A stretch of DNA of 63,143 nt from Paenibacillus wynnii (lineage in GTDB: Bacteria > Bacillota > Bacilli > Paenibacillales > Paenibacillaceae), in assembly GCF_030812855.1 (NCBI RefSeq), contig NZ_JAUSTK010000030.1:1-63143 (forward strand), written 5' to 3'. The notes under the pieces are model-generated. The model searched no databases. It worked only from the letters and a program-made list of their open reading frames with translations, and had not been told where the DNA came from. The translations under genes and the position numbers were made by a program. Shown one piece after another: positions 1 to 8,365 of this stretch. The stretch's first letter is position 1. The number at the start of each line of letters is the position of its first letter.

Positions 1-53
1 GCGCCGATGGTACTTGGACCGAAGGGTCCTGGGAGAGTAGGACGTTGCCAAGC
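1..53 (+). rRNA. rrf: 5S ribosomal RNA, 3' end (partial)
   Basis: The first 53 bases match the 3' portion of a bacterial 5S rRNA: a GATGGTAcTTGG segment, the paired GGACC/GGTCC arms, GGGAGAGTAGGACG and the terminal GCCAAGC. The 5' part lies outside the window. A rho-independent terminator follows within ten bases, as expected for the end of an rrn operon. Recognition is from memory of 5S sequences; the exact 3' end could differ by a base or two. Confidence 0.9.
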
Positions 54-61
54 ACATGAGA

Positions 62-93
62 CCACTGTTGATTCATTCAACAGTGGTTTTTTG
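62..93 (+). terminator. rrn operon terminator
   Basis: A perfect 9-bp stem (CCACTGTTG with CAACAGTGG) around a 7-base loop is followed by six T. It sits just after the 5S 3' end and would stop rRNA operon transcription. Confidence 0.92.
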
Positions 94-283
94 TTATATA
101 GGGTTATATTTACTAGCAAAATAGGGTGACATTTTTGTTACCGACAGGTCGTTGGATACAAGTATAATAGGAATGTGCAAATATTAAGCAAAACCTTAAT
201 ACGAATGAACTACTCTCAAAAATTCCGATTTCGAATTTTCTTGTGTCTTTAGATGCATGGTAGAGGTAAGGAGGATTTAAGGT

Positions 284-697
284 ATGATGCGAACTAGACG
301 GTTCTGGACGCTATTCATTCTTTGTATAGTGGTTGGACTAATAGCAGGCTGTGGAACGAAGGAACCTTCATGGCAATCGTTTGAAGGTGCACTGAATGAG
401 AAGAGTTTTCCCGTTCCTAAAGAAGCGAACTCCCCAGATAGGATGACTACGAATGTAGCTATGGATTATGTACGCTATTCTTTACCAGGGTTGAAGGAAA
501 AAGAAAGTATTCCTAAGCCTTATATAGAGGCAATTGAGGCATGGGGCTGGATTGAACAGAAGAAGGCTGAGGATAGTGCCTCCCGGGTTTTTCAAAAGGA
601 TGGGTTGAACGTTCATGTAACTGTACATGACGACTATTTCATAGTTATGGTACCCAAAGAAAAAAAGACCTCTATAAAAGGACTAGAAAGCAAATAA
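284..697 (+). CDS. Predicted lipoprotein of unknown function
   Basis: This encodes 137 residues with a typical lipoprotein signal: basic residues, a hydrophobic stretch (about 8-20) and a lipobox LIAGC, which predicts lipid attachment at the cysteine near residue 23. The remainder is charged and soluble, so the mature protein is probably anchored on the outer face of the membrane. I do not recognise the family. AAGGAGG lies ahead of the ATG with suitable spacing. The gene stands alone between the rrn terminator and a leftward membrane-protein gene, and the two convergent genes share a terminator. It has no obvious counterpart at this place in B. subtilis. Confidence 0.75.
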   Translation: MMRTRRFWTLFILCIVVGLIAGCGTKEPSWQSFEGALNEKSFPVPKEANSPDRMTTNVAMDYVRYSLPGLKEKESIPKPYIEAIEAWGWIEQKKAEDSASRVFQKDGLNVHVTVHDDYFIVMVPKEKKTSIKGLESK

Positions 698-730
698 AAT
701 GAACGCCATCCGGGAGATGGTGTTCATTTT
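696..730. terminator. Bidirectional terminator between convergent genes
   Basis: A 15-bp inverted repeat (arms 696-710 and 716-730, one G-T pair) with a 5-base loop is flanked by A-rich and T-rich ends. It can serve both the rightward lipoprotein gene and the leftward gene ending at 759. Confidence 0.85.
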
Positions 731-758
731 ATTTTGAGCTATGTAAAACTGCAGTTTT

Positions 759-1283
759 TTACTGAGAGTAATAGGAGGCATCGGTGGGACTGAACTTCAA
801 CATTCCTTGCTCGTGACCGAGATTTAGACGGAACAAAGCGTATAAACGTGGTAGCAACAACCACAAGTGGAATAGAGCCATCGAAAGGGTAAAAGCGGGT
901 GGAGCCCAAACAATAAAGAGGGCCGGAATACAAAGGCCGATCCAAAAGTTATGCATTTGGACTCTTTTAAACAGACTGTAACTGATATATTGATCAGGCA
1001 TATAACCTATCCATGGAAGCCTGAATGAAGACCTCCATTTCTTTGTAACCCGGTTTCCTGTGATAATCAGCACTGAATGTGAGATTACATACTGAATCCA
1101 TAAAACGACAGGCGCTGCTATAATAAAATAGAGTAAGCTTAGCCGGGAGAGAAATAAGGTTTCCAGCAGAATAAATGCAAGAGGAAGCGTTAGATAAATT
1201 CGCAGCATCCTAATAGAGATGTTATTTTTTTGAATGAGCTTATATTGATAAAATGTAGCTGAACCTTTGGGATTGGCTTCCAT
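759..1283 (-). CDS. Uncharacterised membrane protein
   Basis: This 174-residue leftward gene has several hydrophobic segments: about 26-45, 48-66, and a long stretch near 110-150 that could hold two helices. An integral membrane protein is therefore likely. Charged stretches such as the segment with RVTKKWRSSFR would lie in the cytoplasm under the positive-inside rule. AAGGAGG is present upstream on the minus strand but about 12 bases from the ATG, slightly long. No family is recognised. Its orientation, opposite to most of the window, suggests a separate transcription unit. Confidence 0.7.
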   Translation of the reverse strand: MEANPKGSATFYQYKLIQKNNISIRMLRIYLTLPLAFILLETLFLSRLSLLYFIIAAPVVLWIQYVISHSVLIITGNRVTKKWRSSFRLPWIGYMPDQYISYSLFKRVQMHNFWIGLCIPALFIVWAPPAFTLSMALFHLWLLLPRLYALFRLNLGHEQGMLKFSPTDASYYSQ

Positions 1284-1432
1284 ACAAAAAGGCTGACCTC
1301 CTTACAAGTTGTCTTGTACCTAATATCGGCATTTTAAGGCTTTTTATTAAACGGAAGTGAAAATCACCAACTGAATGACAGTAGAATATATATAATATAG
1401 GATACCCTAGGATATGAAAAAACTATGAAAGG

Positions 1433-1462
1433 GTTTAAAATGATAGAAGGTGTATCATACTG
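1433..1462 (+). promoter_or_regulatory. Candidate forespore promoter of gin
   Basis: GTTTA (1433-1437), an 18-base spacer and CATACTG (1456-1462) resemble the sigma-F/sigma-G pattern with one mismatch per box. In B. subtilis csfB (gin) is transcribed in the forespore, which fits. Read by eye only. Confidence 0.4.
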
Positions 1463-1492
1463 TTCTTAAAAGAGTCAAGGTGGGATGGCTAT

Positions 1493-1678
1493 ATGGAAGA
1501 ACAAAACGGGCAAGCTTGTATCATTTGCGGGCAGGTTAAAGAAGAAGGTATTGTGATTGTCTCGCATTTTATTTGTGAGGATTGCGAGGCGGAAATGGTG
1601 CGTACAGAGGCTGAAGATGCTAAGTATCGCTTTTTTATCGGTCGCATGAAGAAGATCGGCCTGCAAAAGAACGCGTGA
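1493..1678 (+). CDS. csfB: Sigma-G inhibitor Gin (CsfB)
   Basis: The 61-residue protein carries two CxxC pairs (CIIC near 10-13 and CEDC near 28-31), the zinc-binding arrangement of Gin. In B. subtilis Gin binds and holds sigma-G inactive in the early forespore and also prevents sigma-G activity in the wrong compartment. Length and placement upstream of yaaO-tmk agree with B. subtilis, although the intervening xpaC and yaaN genes are missing. AAGGTGGG lies upstream of the ATG. The function is inferred from family resemblance and synteny. Confidence 0.85.
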   Translation: MEEQNGQACIICGQVKEEGIVIVSHFICEDCEAEMVRTEAEDAKYRFFIGRMKKIGLQKNA

Positions 1679-1768
1679 TTACAGAAGCTGCGTTTCATAT
1701 ATTTGCAGCGAAAAAAGAGTGGGCGGTGGAGAAAACGGTGCCACATCGGTTGAATAAAGATATGTTCC

Positions 1769-1812
1769 ATAAGCGGCTTCACCGTGCTACCTGCGGGAGA
1801 GGCCGTTTTATT
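1769..1812 (+). terminator. Possible terminator after gin
   Basis: GCGGCTTC and GAGGCCG arms around a long loop are followed by TTTTATTG. It is imperfect but correctly placed between gin and the next gene. Confidence 0.45.
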
Positions 1813-1903
1813 GTGTATAAGACTCTGTTTTCTATTGAGTAATAGGCGTTTTCATACATTTGCGTTAAAATAGAAGGAAGCCTGCTGTGGAAGGAATAGA
1901 TTG

Positions 1904-3538
1904 ATGAATGACGAACAGCGCAATACAGCGCCTTTATATGAAATGCTGGAACTATATAGAGAAAAGGGTAATACTTCTTATCATGTACCCGGGCATAAAA
2001 ACGGACGGGCATATAGCGACGCTTACAGCGCAGGCTTTCTAAGCGAAGTTATGAGGTCTGACGTTACAGAGATTACCGGTACGGATGATCTGCATCACCC
2101 AGAAGGAGTTATAAAGGAAGCGCAGGAACTGGCGGCAGATTGCTTTGGAGCAGAGGAAAGCTTTTTTATGGTTGGAGGAAGTACAGCTGGTAACCTGGCA
2201 CTGATCCTAACGGTATGCTCAGAACCGGGAATGACCTTGATTCTGCAGCGGAATGTGCATAAATCTGTGATTCACGGGTTGATGCTGGGTGGGGTGAAGG
2301 CTGTGTTTTTGGAACCGCTGCTGGATCCTGACAGCGGGATTGCCGTAGCTCCGGCGGTAGAGACAATGCAGGCTGCTTTGGCAGCTCACCCTGATGCCGC
2401 AGGTGTCCTGATCACCATGCCTAATTATTACGGCATGGGCATTGATCTTGCGCCCCTAGCAGAGGCCTGCCACAGCTGCGGTGTACCGCTGCTGGTTGAC
2501 GAGGCCCATGGGGCGCATTACGGGCTGCACCCCGCGCTGCCCGCCGGGGCGCTTCTCTGTGGCGCGGACGGCGTAGTGCAGTCCACGCATAAGATGCTTC
2601 CAGCGCTGACCATGGGCGCCATGCTGCATATACAAGGGCCGCGGCTCGACCGCGCCCTGCTGCGGCAGCGGCTCGCCATGGTCCAGAGCTCCAGCCCATC
2701 ATACCCCGTGATGGCTTCGCTCGATTTGGCCCGGCGGCTGGTGCACAGCCAGGGGCCGGAGGCCTTCACGGCGGGGCTCGCCGCCGTGAATACCCTGCGG
2801 CGCGGCCTGGCGGAGCTGCCGCGCTATGGGCTGCTGCAGCCGGCACCGCCGCTGCAGCACTCCGGCGGGGGCCGCGCAGCCTCCGCCGTAGCAATCACGC
2901 CGCCGGGAGAGGCGGCGTATGTCACACAGGACCCTTTCAAGGCCGTCATTTATGACGTCACCGGGGTCCTGGGCGGGTTCGAGCTGCAGCGCCGGCTCGA
3001 AGCCCGGGGGTGTGTGCCGGAGATGAGCGATGACCGGCACGTAGTGCTCGCATTCAGCCTAGGCTCCAGAGTGGAAGATGCGATTCGTCTCCTTGATGCC
3101 CTGAGAGAGATAGACATCGAGTTAGAATCCGAGATTACAGGGGGTACGATATTAGCATTAGCCTCGTGTGCTATTAACCAGAGCTCAGCGGTGGAAGAAC
3201 TCATATCTAACACAAATTCGGACAAAGTGAATATTTCCACGTGGAACAATTACAAAGATAATATCATTTCGGCACCGGTCCCTTTCTCCCTTAAGCCTGT
3301 GGCTGCTGGGGAGAAAGAAAGTATTCTGCTGCAGGACAGCGTGGGTAGAATTGCTGCAGAAATGGTCACTCCGTATCCCCCTGGAATCCCCTTAGTGTAC
3401 CCCGGTGAAAGGATTACCAGCGGGATATGCAGCAGACTAACAGCTTTATCTCGTGCAGGGGCCAAGTTTCAGGCTGCAGCTGATCCGTCATTAGGAAGTA
3501 TAGTAGTGTACAACATTAGGAAAGGCGGAGAGGTATAA
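1904..3538 (+). CDS. yaaO: Orn/Lys/Arg decarboxylase family protein (YaaO)
   Basis: About 544 residues of a PLP-dependent fold-type I enzyme of the Orn/Lys/Arg decarboxylase family. N-terminal YHVPGHKNG is diagnostic. The PLP site shows VDEAHGAHYG followed by the Schiff-base lysine in STHKMLPALT, and a decarboxylase C-terminal domain follows. B. subtilis YaaO is the syntenic relative; the actual substrate amino acid cannot be told from sequence. AAGGA at 1891-1895 sits 8 bases before the ATG at 1904, better than the TTG at 1901. The stop abuts the GTG of tmk. The central part, about 2450-3060, is much richer in G+C than the two ends of the gene. Confidence 0.88.
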   Translation: MNDEQRNTAPLYEMLELYREKGNTSYHVPGHKNGRAYSDAYSAGFLSEVMRSDVTEITGTDDLHHPEGVIKEAQELAADCFGAEESFFMVGGSTAGNLALILTVCSEPGMTLILQRNVHKSVIHGLMLGGVKAVFLEPLLDPDSGIAVAPAVETMQAALAAHPDAAGVLITMPNYYGMGIDLAPLAEACHSCGVPLLVDEAHGAHYGLHPALPAGALLCGADGVVQSTHKMLPALTMGAMLHIQGPRLDRALLRQRLAMVQSSSPSYPVMASLDLARRLVHSQGPEAFTAGLAAVNTLRRGLAELPRYGLLQPAPPLQHSGGGRAASAVAITPPGEAAYVTQDPFKAVIYDVTGVLGGFELQRRLEARGCVPEMSDDRHVVLAFSLGSRVEDAIRLLDALREIDIELESEITGGTILALASCAINQSSAVEELISNTNSDKVNISTWNNYKDNIISAPVPFSLKPVAAGEKESILLQDSVGRIAAEMVTPYPPGIPLVYPGERITSGICSRLTALSRAGAKFQAAADPSLGSIVVYNIRKGGEV

Positions 3539-4183
3539 GTGGCCCGCGAAGGATTGTTTATTACATTAGAAGGCGGCGAGGGCTCCGGTAAGACCACAGT
3601 GATGGGAAGACTAGCCGCCTATTTGCAAAATAGATCCATGCCTTACCTGATTACCCGTGAGCCTGGTGGAATTGAGATCGCAGAGAAAATACGGTCCATT
3701 ATTCTAGATCCTGCCCACACGGCTATGGATGCACGGACAGAAGCTCTGCTCTATGCAGCTTCCAGAAGCCAACATTTATCGGAACGTGTCGAACCGGCTC
3801 TAAAAGAGGGGCTGACTGTACTTTGTGATCGTTTTGTAGACAGCAGTCTTGTGTATCAAGGGTATGCCAGAGGACTAGGAATAGAGGAAGTCTGGAACAT
3901 TAATCGCTTTGCGATAGGTAGCCGGATGCCCGACATTACATTCTATCTGGATATTGAGCCTGAGATTGGCTTGTCCCGAATTGCTGCAAATCAGGAACGT
4001 GAAGTGAATCGTTTGGATTTGGAGAGTGTCGAATTCCACCGTAAGGTTAGGGAAGGGTACCAGCTAGTGGCAGCAGCCTATCCTGAGCGTATAGTTGTTT
4101 TGGATGCCAATCGCCCTCTTCACAGCGTAGAACAGGATATTATACGAACGCTGGAAGTGAGGATATTAAAGGATTTTCAATGA
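3539..4183 (+). CDS. tmk: Thymidylate kinase
   Basis: The enzyme phosphorylates dTMP to dTDP for DNA synthesis. The 214-residue product has a P-loop GGEGSGKT near residues 12-19, the DR(F/Y) motif in CDRFVDSS and the TREPGG segment typical of bacterial thymidylate kinases. The GTG start immediately follows the yaaO stop, with GGCGGAGAGG as ribosome-binding site inside the end of yaaO, so the two are probably translated from one message. The order tmk-darA-yaaR-holB is the standard Bacillales order. Confidence 0.96.
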   Translation: MAREGLFITLEGGEGSGKTTVMGRLAAYLQNRSMPYLITREPGGIEIAEKIRSIILDPAHTAMDARTEALLYAASRSQHLSERVEPALKEGLTVLCDRFVDSSLVYQGYARGLGIEEVWNINRFAIGSRMPDITFYLDIEPEIGLSRIAANQEREVNRLDLESVEFHRKVREGYQLVAAAYPERIVVLDANRPLHSVEQDIIRTLEVRILKDFQ

Positions 4184-4278
4184 GTTTTGTCTAATATATA
4201 ACATCAGTACATTATGGGCAGAAATTCATATGATAAAGAATTACAGGTTACTACAAACTTCAAGGAGGGGATGCAAAG

Positions 4279-4608
4279 ATGAAATTAATCATTGCGATTA
4301 TCCAGGATAAGGACAGCAATCGTTTGTCGAGTGAGCTTGTTAAGGCTAATTTCCGTGCCACAAAACTGGCAAGTACCGGCGGATTTTTACGGGCGGGGAA
4401 TACCACGTTTATGATAGGGATCGAGGACATCCAGGTTGAGAGTGTTCTGAATGTCATCCGTAACAGTTGTAAGGTTCGTGAGCAGCTTGTGACTCCGGTG
4501 ACTCCAATGAGTGGCACGACTGATTCATATTTGCCGCTGCCTGTAGAAGTACAGGTTGGCGGAGCTACCGTATTCGTGCTTCCTGTCGATCGTTTTGAGC
4601 ATTATTAA
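4279..4608 (+). CDS. darA: Cyclic di-AMP receptor DarA (PII-like, YaaQ)
   Basis: This 109-residue protein matches the YaaQ/PstA/DarA family, PII-like trimers that bind cyclic di-AMP. Visible hallmarks are the start MKLIIAIIQD, the TKLASTGGFLR segment and the glycine-rich end with GGATVFVL, all close to B. subtilis DarA. Downstream partners are not well established. AAGGAGGGG lies ahead of the ATG. It is notable that the same window carries a c-di-AMP riboswitch ahead of yabE, giving two c-di-AMP-sensing elements. Confidence 0.95.
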   Translation: MKLIIAIIQDKDSNRLSSELVKANFRATKLASTGGFLRAGNTTFMIGIEDIQVESVLNVIRNSCKVREQLVTPVTPMSGTTDSYLPLPVEVQVGGATVFVLPVDRFEHY

Positions 4609-4619
4609 ATCAACAGTAC

Positions 4620-4671
4620 CGCAGAAACGGTTGTTTACGTTAGTAAGTCAACTGTACAGACCGTTTCTGCG
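4620..4671. repeat. 12-bp perfect inverted repeat between darA and yaaR
   Basis: CGCAGAAACGGT (4620-4631) is repeated in inverted form as ACCGTTTCTGCG (4660-4671) with a 28-base gap. No T tract follows, so it is not a standard terminator. It could be an RNA stem or a protein-binding palindrome. Confidence 0.7.
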
Positions 4672-4718
4672 TGGCGGGACCCTTAATACGCCGAAGAAAG
4701 AGTTATGGGGGAATTCCT

Positions 4719-5162
4719 GTGAAAATTAATCCGGGCTATAGGCCCCTTAAGAGTGATCTGACTAATGTCGAAGGCGCAAATAGGCCAGTCAAGCAAAAAA
4801 ACTTCTCTGACGTATTTCAGCAACAGGGTGAACAGGCAACGCGTGATGAGTTAACCCGGCAGATTAAGGATATTCAGGTACAGGGTGATCGGTTGTCCAA
4901 ATCGATGACCATACGTGAACTAACTATTTATCGGACAATGATCAAACGATTTCTGGAGGAAACAGCTAGACGAGGTGTTGTTCTGAAGGAAACACGGGGT
5001 TGGGATCGCCGCGGCCGTGGTAAGCGTTATAAGCTTCTTGATGAAATAGATGAGGCTTTGTTATCTTTAGCGGACGATTTACTGGAAAGTGAAGAGGGCC
5101 GTATTGATTTATTGGGACGGGTTGGGGAAATTCGTGGAATGTTGATTAACCTTTCTTTTTAA
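4719..5162 (+). CDS. yaaR: YaaR family protein (DUF327)
   Basis: This is a 147-residue protein of the YaaR family, found in sporulating Firmicutes between darA and holB; no biochemical role is established to my knowledge. It is charged, predicted helical and soluble, with no membrane segment. The frame is open further upstream to a GTG at 4671, but that codon has no ribosome-binding site and lies in an inverted repeat. The GTG at 4719 has ATGGGGGA seven bases upstream, and the resulting start MKINPG resembles family members. It is followed after 17 bases by holB. Confidence 0.85.
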   Translation: MKINPGYRPLKSDLTNVEGANRPVKQKNFSDVFQQQGEQATRDELTRQIKDIQVQGDRLSKSMTIRELTIYRTMIKRFLEETARRGVVLKETRGWDRRGRGKRYKLLDEIDEALLSLADDLLESEEGRIDLLGRVGEIRGMLINLSF

Positions 5163-5179
5163 AAGTTCAGGAGGAATTT

Positions 5180-6154
5180 ATGCCTTTTCATGATATATTG
5201 GGCCAGGAGAATGCCAAGCGGCTGCTTCAAAATGCTTTGCGTAAAGAAGCTGTAAGCCATGCCTATTTATTCAGTGGGCCGGCCGGCAGTGGACAAATGA
5301 AGACCGCCCTTACGTTTGCACAGGCTATTTTTTGTATAAAGTCTAAGGATGATGCTTGCGGGGAATGTCTGGAATGTCGAAAGGTGGAGCATGGCAACCA
5401 TCCGGATCTTCAGCTCCTTAAACCAGATGGAGCCAGTATCAAAATAGATCAGATCCGAGATTTGCAGCGGGCTTTTTCCTACCGTTCCGGAAGTCCAAAC
5501 CCAAAGGTGTATATTATAGATGAAGCAGATAAAATGACGGTACAAGCCGCCAACAGTCTGTTGAAATTTTTAGAAGAACCGCCTGCACCAGCTGTTGGTA
5601 TACTAATAGCTGACAACAGCCGTTCACTACTGCCAACCATTCAATCGCGCACCCAACGCATTCCCTTTAGTCCCTTGCATCCGGAAATTATGCTTCAGGC
5701 ATTGGCAAGTGAGGGCATTCCTGCTCCTCTAGCCCGGTGTGCGGTATCCCTTACTTCAGGATTAGAGGGCTGCAGAGAGCTTTTGCAACAGAATTGGTTT
5801 GCAGAAATGAGAAATCTAATGTTACAATTAGCAAAGGAGTCTTTGGGCAAGGGAAGTTCTGCGGTGGCGACCGTGGGGCAGAAGTTGTTCAAGACCGGGC
5901 TTGGTGAACATTTGGACATCCTTTTCAGCATGTTCCACCTATGGTTCAAAGATATGCTCTACTTCCTGTACCGAAAGCACGAGAGTATTGTTTTTATAGA
6001 TCAGTTAGACTTCATCTCCAGGCACGCAGATCTCCGCGATGCAACAGAGTGGGTAGCTTATATGGACTTTGCGGCTGAAAGCACAAAAAAGCTGCGGTCT
6101 AATGCTAATGCCCAGTTGTGTTTGGAACAATTTTTAATTCGTCTGGAAAGTTGA
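5180..6154 (+). CDS. holB: DNA polymerase III delta' subunit
   Basis: The delta' subunit is part of the clamp loader that places the beta clamp on DNA. The 324-residue protein is an AAA+ family member. It has SGPAGSGQMKTA in the P-loop position (degenerate, lacking the GKT lysine), a zinc-binding set of four cysteines in the CGECLEC region near residues 53-66, the DEADKM box and the SRTQR motif acting as arginine finger or sensor. A modified P-loop is expected for delta', which does not hydrolyse ATP itself. AGGAGG precedes the ATG. Confidence 0.95.
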   Translation: MPFHDILGQENAKRLLQNALRKEAVSHAYLFSGPAGSGQMKTALTFAQAIFCIKSKDDACGECLECRKVEHGNHPDLQLLKPDGASIKIDQIRDLQRAFSYRSGSPNPKVYIIDEADKMTVQAANSLLKFLEEPPAPAVGILIADNSRSLLPTIQSRTQRIPFSPLHPEIMLQALASEGIPAPLARCAVSLTSGLEGCRELLQQNWFAEMRNLMLQLAKESLGKGSSAVATVGQKLFKTGLGEHLDILFSMFHLWFKDMLYFLYRKHESIVFIDQLDFISRHADLRDATEWVAYMDFAAESTKKLRSNANAQLCLEQFLIRLES

Positions 6155-6301
6155 TGGATAATTATTATTTGTGCTTGCATATATCCTCCGGATGTCGCTT
6201 TAACCAGAAGTATCGGTTTAACGGATGAGAAAGGACAAGCATGAATCATCGGGGAGCGGACGGCTCGGGTTCTTTTTACCGGCATACAAGGGGGTTAGTT
6301 T

Positions 6302-7102
6302 TTGTATAGCGTAGTAGGTGTCCGCTTTAAAAAAGCGGGTAAAATATATTATTTTGATCCAGTTGAATTCCCGATTGAAAGGGATCAGTGCGTCATTGTT
6401 GAGACGGCTCGCGGGATCGAATATGGTAGAGTCGTTATAGGCAAAAAAGAAGTACAGGAATCAGATGTGGTTCTTCCGCTTAAGAAGGTTATGCGTATCG
6501 CCGGTGATACTGACGCTCGTGTAGTGGAAGAGAACAAAGGGGCAGCAAAGGACGCATTCACGGTCTGTTTGAATAAAATTCGTGATCATGCGCTTAAAAT
6601 GAAGCTTGTCGATGTGGAATTCACATTTGACCGAAATAAGATTATCTTTTACTTTACAGCCGAGGGTCGCGTTGATTTTCGGGAATTGGTAAAGGATTTA
6701 GCCAGCATCTTCCGTACTCGAATCGAACTGCGCCAAATTGGTGTTCGTGATGAGGCAAAAATGCTGGGGGGCTTGGGCCCTTGCGGACGAGTTCTGTGTT
6801 GTTCATCGTGGCTGGGTGATTTCGAACCGGTGTCGATCAAAATGGCTAAGGATCAGAATCTTTCGCTTAATCCAACTAAGATTTCCGGACTTTGCGGACG
6901 ACTCATGTGTTGCCTGAAATTTGAGCATGATAATTATGAAAGTGTTAAGGAAGAAATGCCTGCGGTTGGTAAAGTAGTAATCACCTCCCTTGGAGATGGT
7001 AAGGTAGTAGGAATTAATGCTGGAAGCCGCACAGTTCATGTACAGTTGTTTGAAGTGGGCAAAGTTAAAGAACTTCCAATGGATGATGTTGTCGTCAAGT
7101 AA
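6302..7102 (+). CDS. ricT: RicT (YaaT), PSP1-domain protein
   Basis: The 266-residue protein matches YaaT/RicT, which in B. subtilis works with RicA and RicF in an iron-sulphur complex that affects RNase Y-dependent mRNA maturation, sporulation, competence and biofilm formation. The C-terminal PSP1 domain has the characteristic cysteines in LGPCGRVLCCSSW and GLCGRLMCCLKFEH. The TTG start at 6302 has AAGGGGG seven bases upstream. It is followed by yabA, as in other Bacilli. The 147-base gap before it shows no gene. Confidence 0.94.
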   Translation: MYSVVGVRFKKAGKIYYFDPVEFPIERDQCVIVETARGIEYGRVVIGKKEVQESDVVLPLKKVMRIAGDTDARVVEENKGAAKDAFTVCLNKIRDHALKMKLVDVEFTFDRNKIIFYFTAEGRVDFRELVKDLASIFRTRIELRQIGVRDEAKMLGGLGPCGRVLCCSSWLGDFEPVSIKMAKDQNLSLNPTKISGLCGRLMCCLKFEHDNYESVKEEMPAVGKVVITSLGDGKVVGINAGSRTVHVQLFEVGKVKELPMDDVVVK

Positions 7103-7132
7103 ACCATTAAAGGTTACTTTCGGGGTGGAAAC

Positions 7133-7507
7133 TTGGAGAAAAAAAATATATTTGCACACATGCAGGATATGGAAGCTCAGATGGAGAGCATGCGAACCAA
7201 TCTTAGTAATTGGAAACAGACTGTAAAAGATTTGATGGAAGCTAATCAAAGGCTTAGTCTGGAGAATGAGCAGCTACGCAAGATTTTAAAAAGAGAAGCA
7301 CCGATACCCTTTGACTCGCCCGCAGCAGACTCTGCGGATCCGGCAGCAATTTTGACTACTGGTGAAGGTCCTGAGGAGGTTGTCGGGGAAGGTTATGATA
7401 ATTTAGCCCGGCTTTATCATGAAGGGTTCCATATTTGCAATGTCTATTTTGGACATTTGCGTACGGAGGGCGATTGTCTGTTCTGTCTGTCTTTTCTTAA
7501 TAAATAA
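7133..7507 (+). CDS. yabA: Replication initiation control protein YabA
   Basis: YabA bridges DnaA and the DnaN clamp and restrains over-initiation of replication. This 124-residue version has an N-terminal leucine-rich helical region (about 1-55) suited to a coiled-coil tetramer, a linker rich in Pro, Ala and Asp, and a C-terminal zinc-binding domain. That domain shows H-x-C in GFHICN and CLFC near the end. The TTG start has GGGGTGG about five bases upstream. Its place near holB and ricT matches B. subtilis. Confidence 0.93.
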   Translation: MEKKNIFAHMQDMEAQMESMRTNLSNWKQTVKDLMEANQRLSLENEQLRKILKREAPIPFDSPAADSADPAAILTTGEGPEEVVGEGYDNLARLYHEGFHICNVYFGHLRTEGDCLFCLSFLNK

Positions 7508-7550
7508 GGATATTCAGCCGTAGGGAGAACCATGCCTACGGTTTTTTTGA
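7507..7550 (+). terminator. Weak terminator-like hairpin after yabA
   Basis: The sequence around GCCGTAGGGAGAACCATGCCTACGGTTTTTTT forms a stem CCGTAGG/CCTACGG followed by seven T. This fits a rho-independent terminator before trmN6. Confidence 0.75.
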
Positions 7551-7594
7551 TAAGATTCATCAGATTTAATATAACTTTTTAGGAGATTATAAGA

Positions 7595-8365
7595 ATGAAC
7601 CCATTAAATGAAGTACCTATTCCTTTATTGCCGTCCGAGCGGATAGATGATTTGTTGACTCACGATTTACGCATTATCCAAAGTGATGAAGTATTCAGTT
7701 TTTCCATGGATGCGGTGCTGTTGGCACGTTTTGCGAGTGTTCCGCCTCGAGGCCGTGTTCTTGACCTCTGTACGGGCAACGGAGTTATTCCGATGCTGCT
7801 TACTACACGTACCAAAGCATCTATAGAAGGAATTGAAATTCAACCACGCCTTGCGGATATGGCCCGCAGAAGTGTAGCCATTAATGGGCTTCAAGAGCGA
7901 GTTATCATACATGAAGGAGATTTACGTGAGCTGTATAAGGTGGAAGGTCATGGTGTTTACGATGCTATCACGGTTAATCCACCTTATATGCCGCTTAACG
8001 GAAGTGATCTTAAGCTGAATACTCATCAGGCAATGGCGCGTCACGAGCTGGGCTGCACCTTGGAAGAGGTTATTCAGGCCTGTGTCCGTCTAGTCCGTAC
8101 CGGAGGCAAGGTGAGTATGGTTCATAAGCCGCAAAGGCTGGTGGATATTATGACTTTGATGAGACAATACAGGCTGGAACCGAAAATCATTCGGTTTGTA
8201 CACCCTCGTGCTCATATGGAAGCTAATATGGTACTTATTGAAGCCATACGTGACGGAAAGCCTGAGGCTCGTCTACAGCCTCCATTGATCGTTTATAATG
8301 AGGACAATCAATACTGCCAGGAGATTTTGGATATCTACTACGGAGCTAAAGAGGGTAAATCATGA
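7595..8365 (+). CDS. trmN6: tRNA1(Val) adenine-N6-methyltransferase family (YabB/TrmN6)
   Basis: The 256-residue protein is an S-adenosylmethionine-dependent methyltransferase of the YabB/YfiC group, whose E. coli member methylates A37 of tRNA-Val. The SAM-binding loop is LDLCTGNGVIPML (about 52-64) and the N6-adenine methylase signature NPPY appears in VNPPYMPL. The site specificity here is inferred. AGGAG precedes the ATG. The last four bases overlap the rsmI start. The GIY-YIG gene yazA, which lies between them in B. subtilis, is absent. Confidence 0.9.
   Translation: MNPLNEVPIPLLPSERIDDLLTHDLRIIQSDEVFSFSMDAVLLARFASVPPRGRVLDLCTGNGVIPMLLTTRTKASIEGIEIQPRLADMARRSVAINGLQERVIIHEGDLRELYKVEGHGVYDAITVNPPYMPLNGSDLKLNTHQAMARHELGCTLEEVIQACVRLVRTGGKVSMVHKPQRLVDIMTLMRQYRLEPKIIRFVHPRAHMEANMVLIEAIRDGKPEARLQPPLIVYNEDNQYCQEILDIYYGAKEGKS

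Noticed and set aside
2699..3040. Leftward frames opposite yaaO
   Set aside because: Explained by the GC-rich patch in yaaO; no family resemblance.
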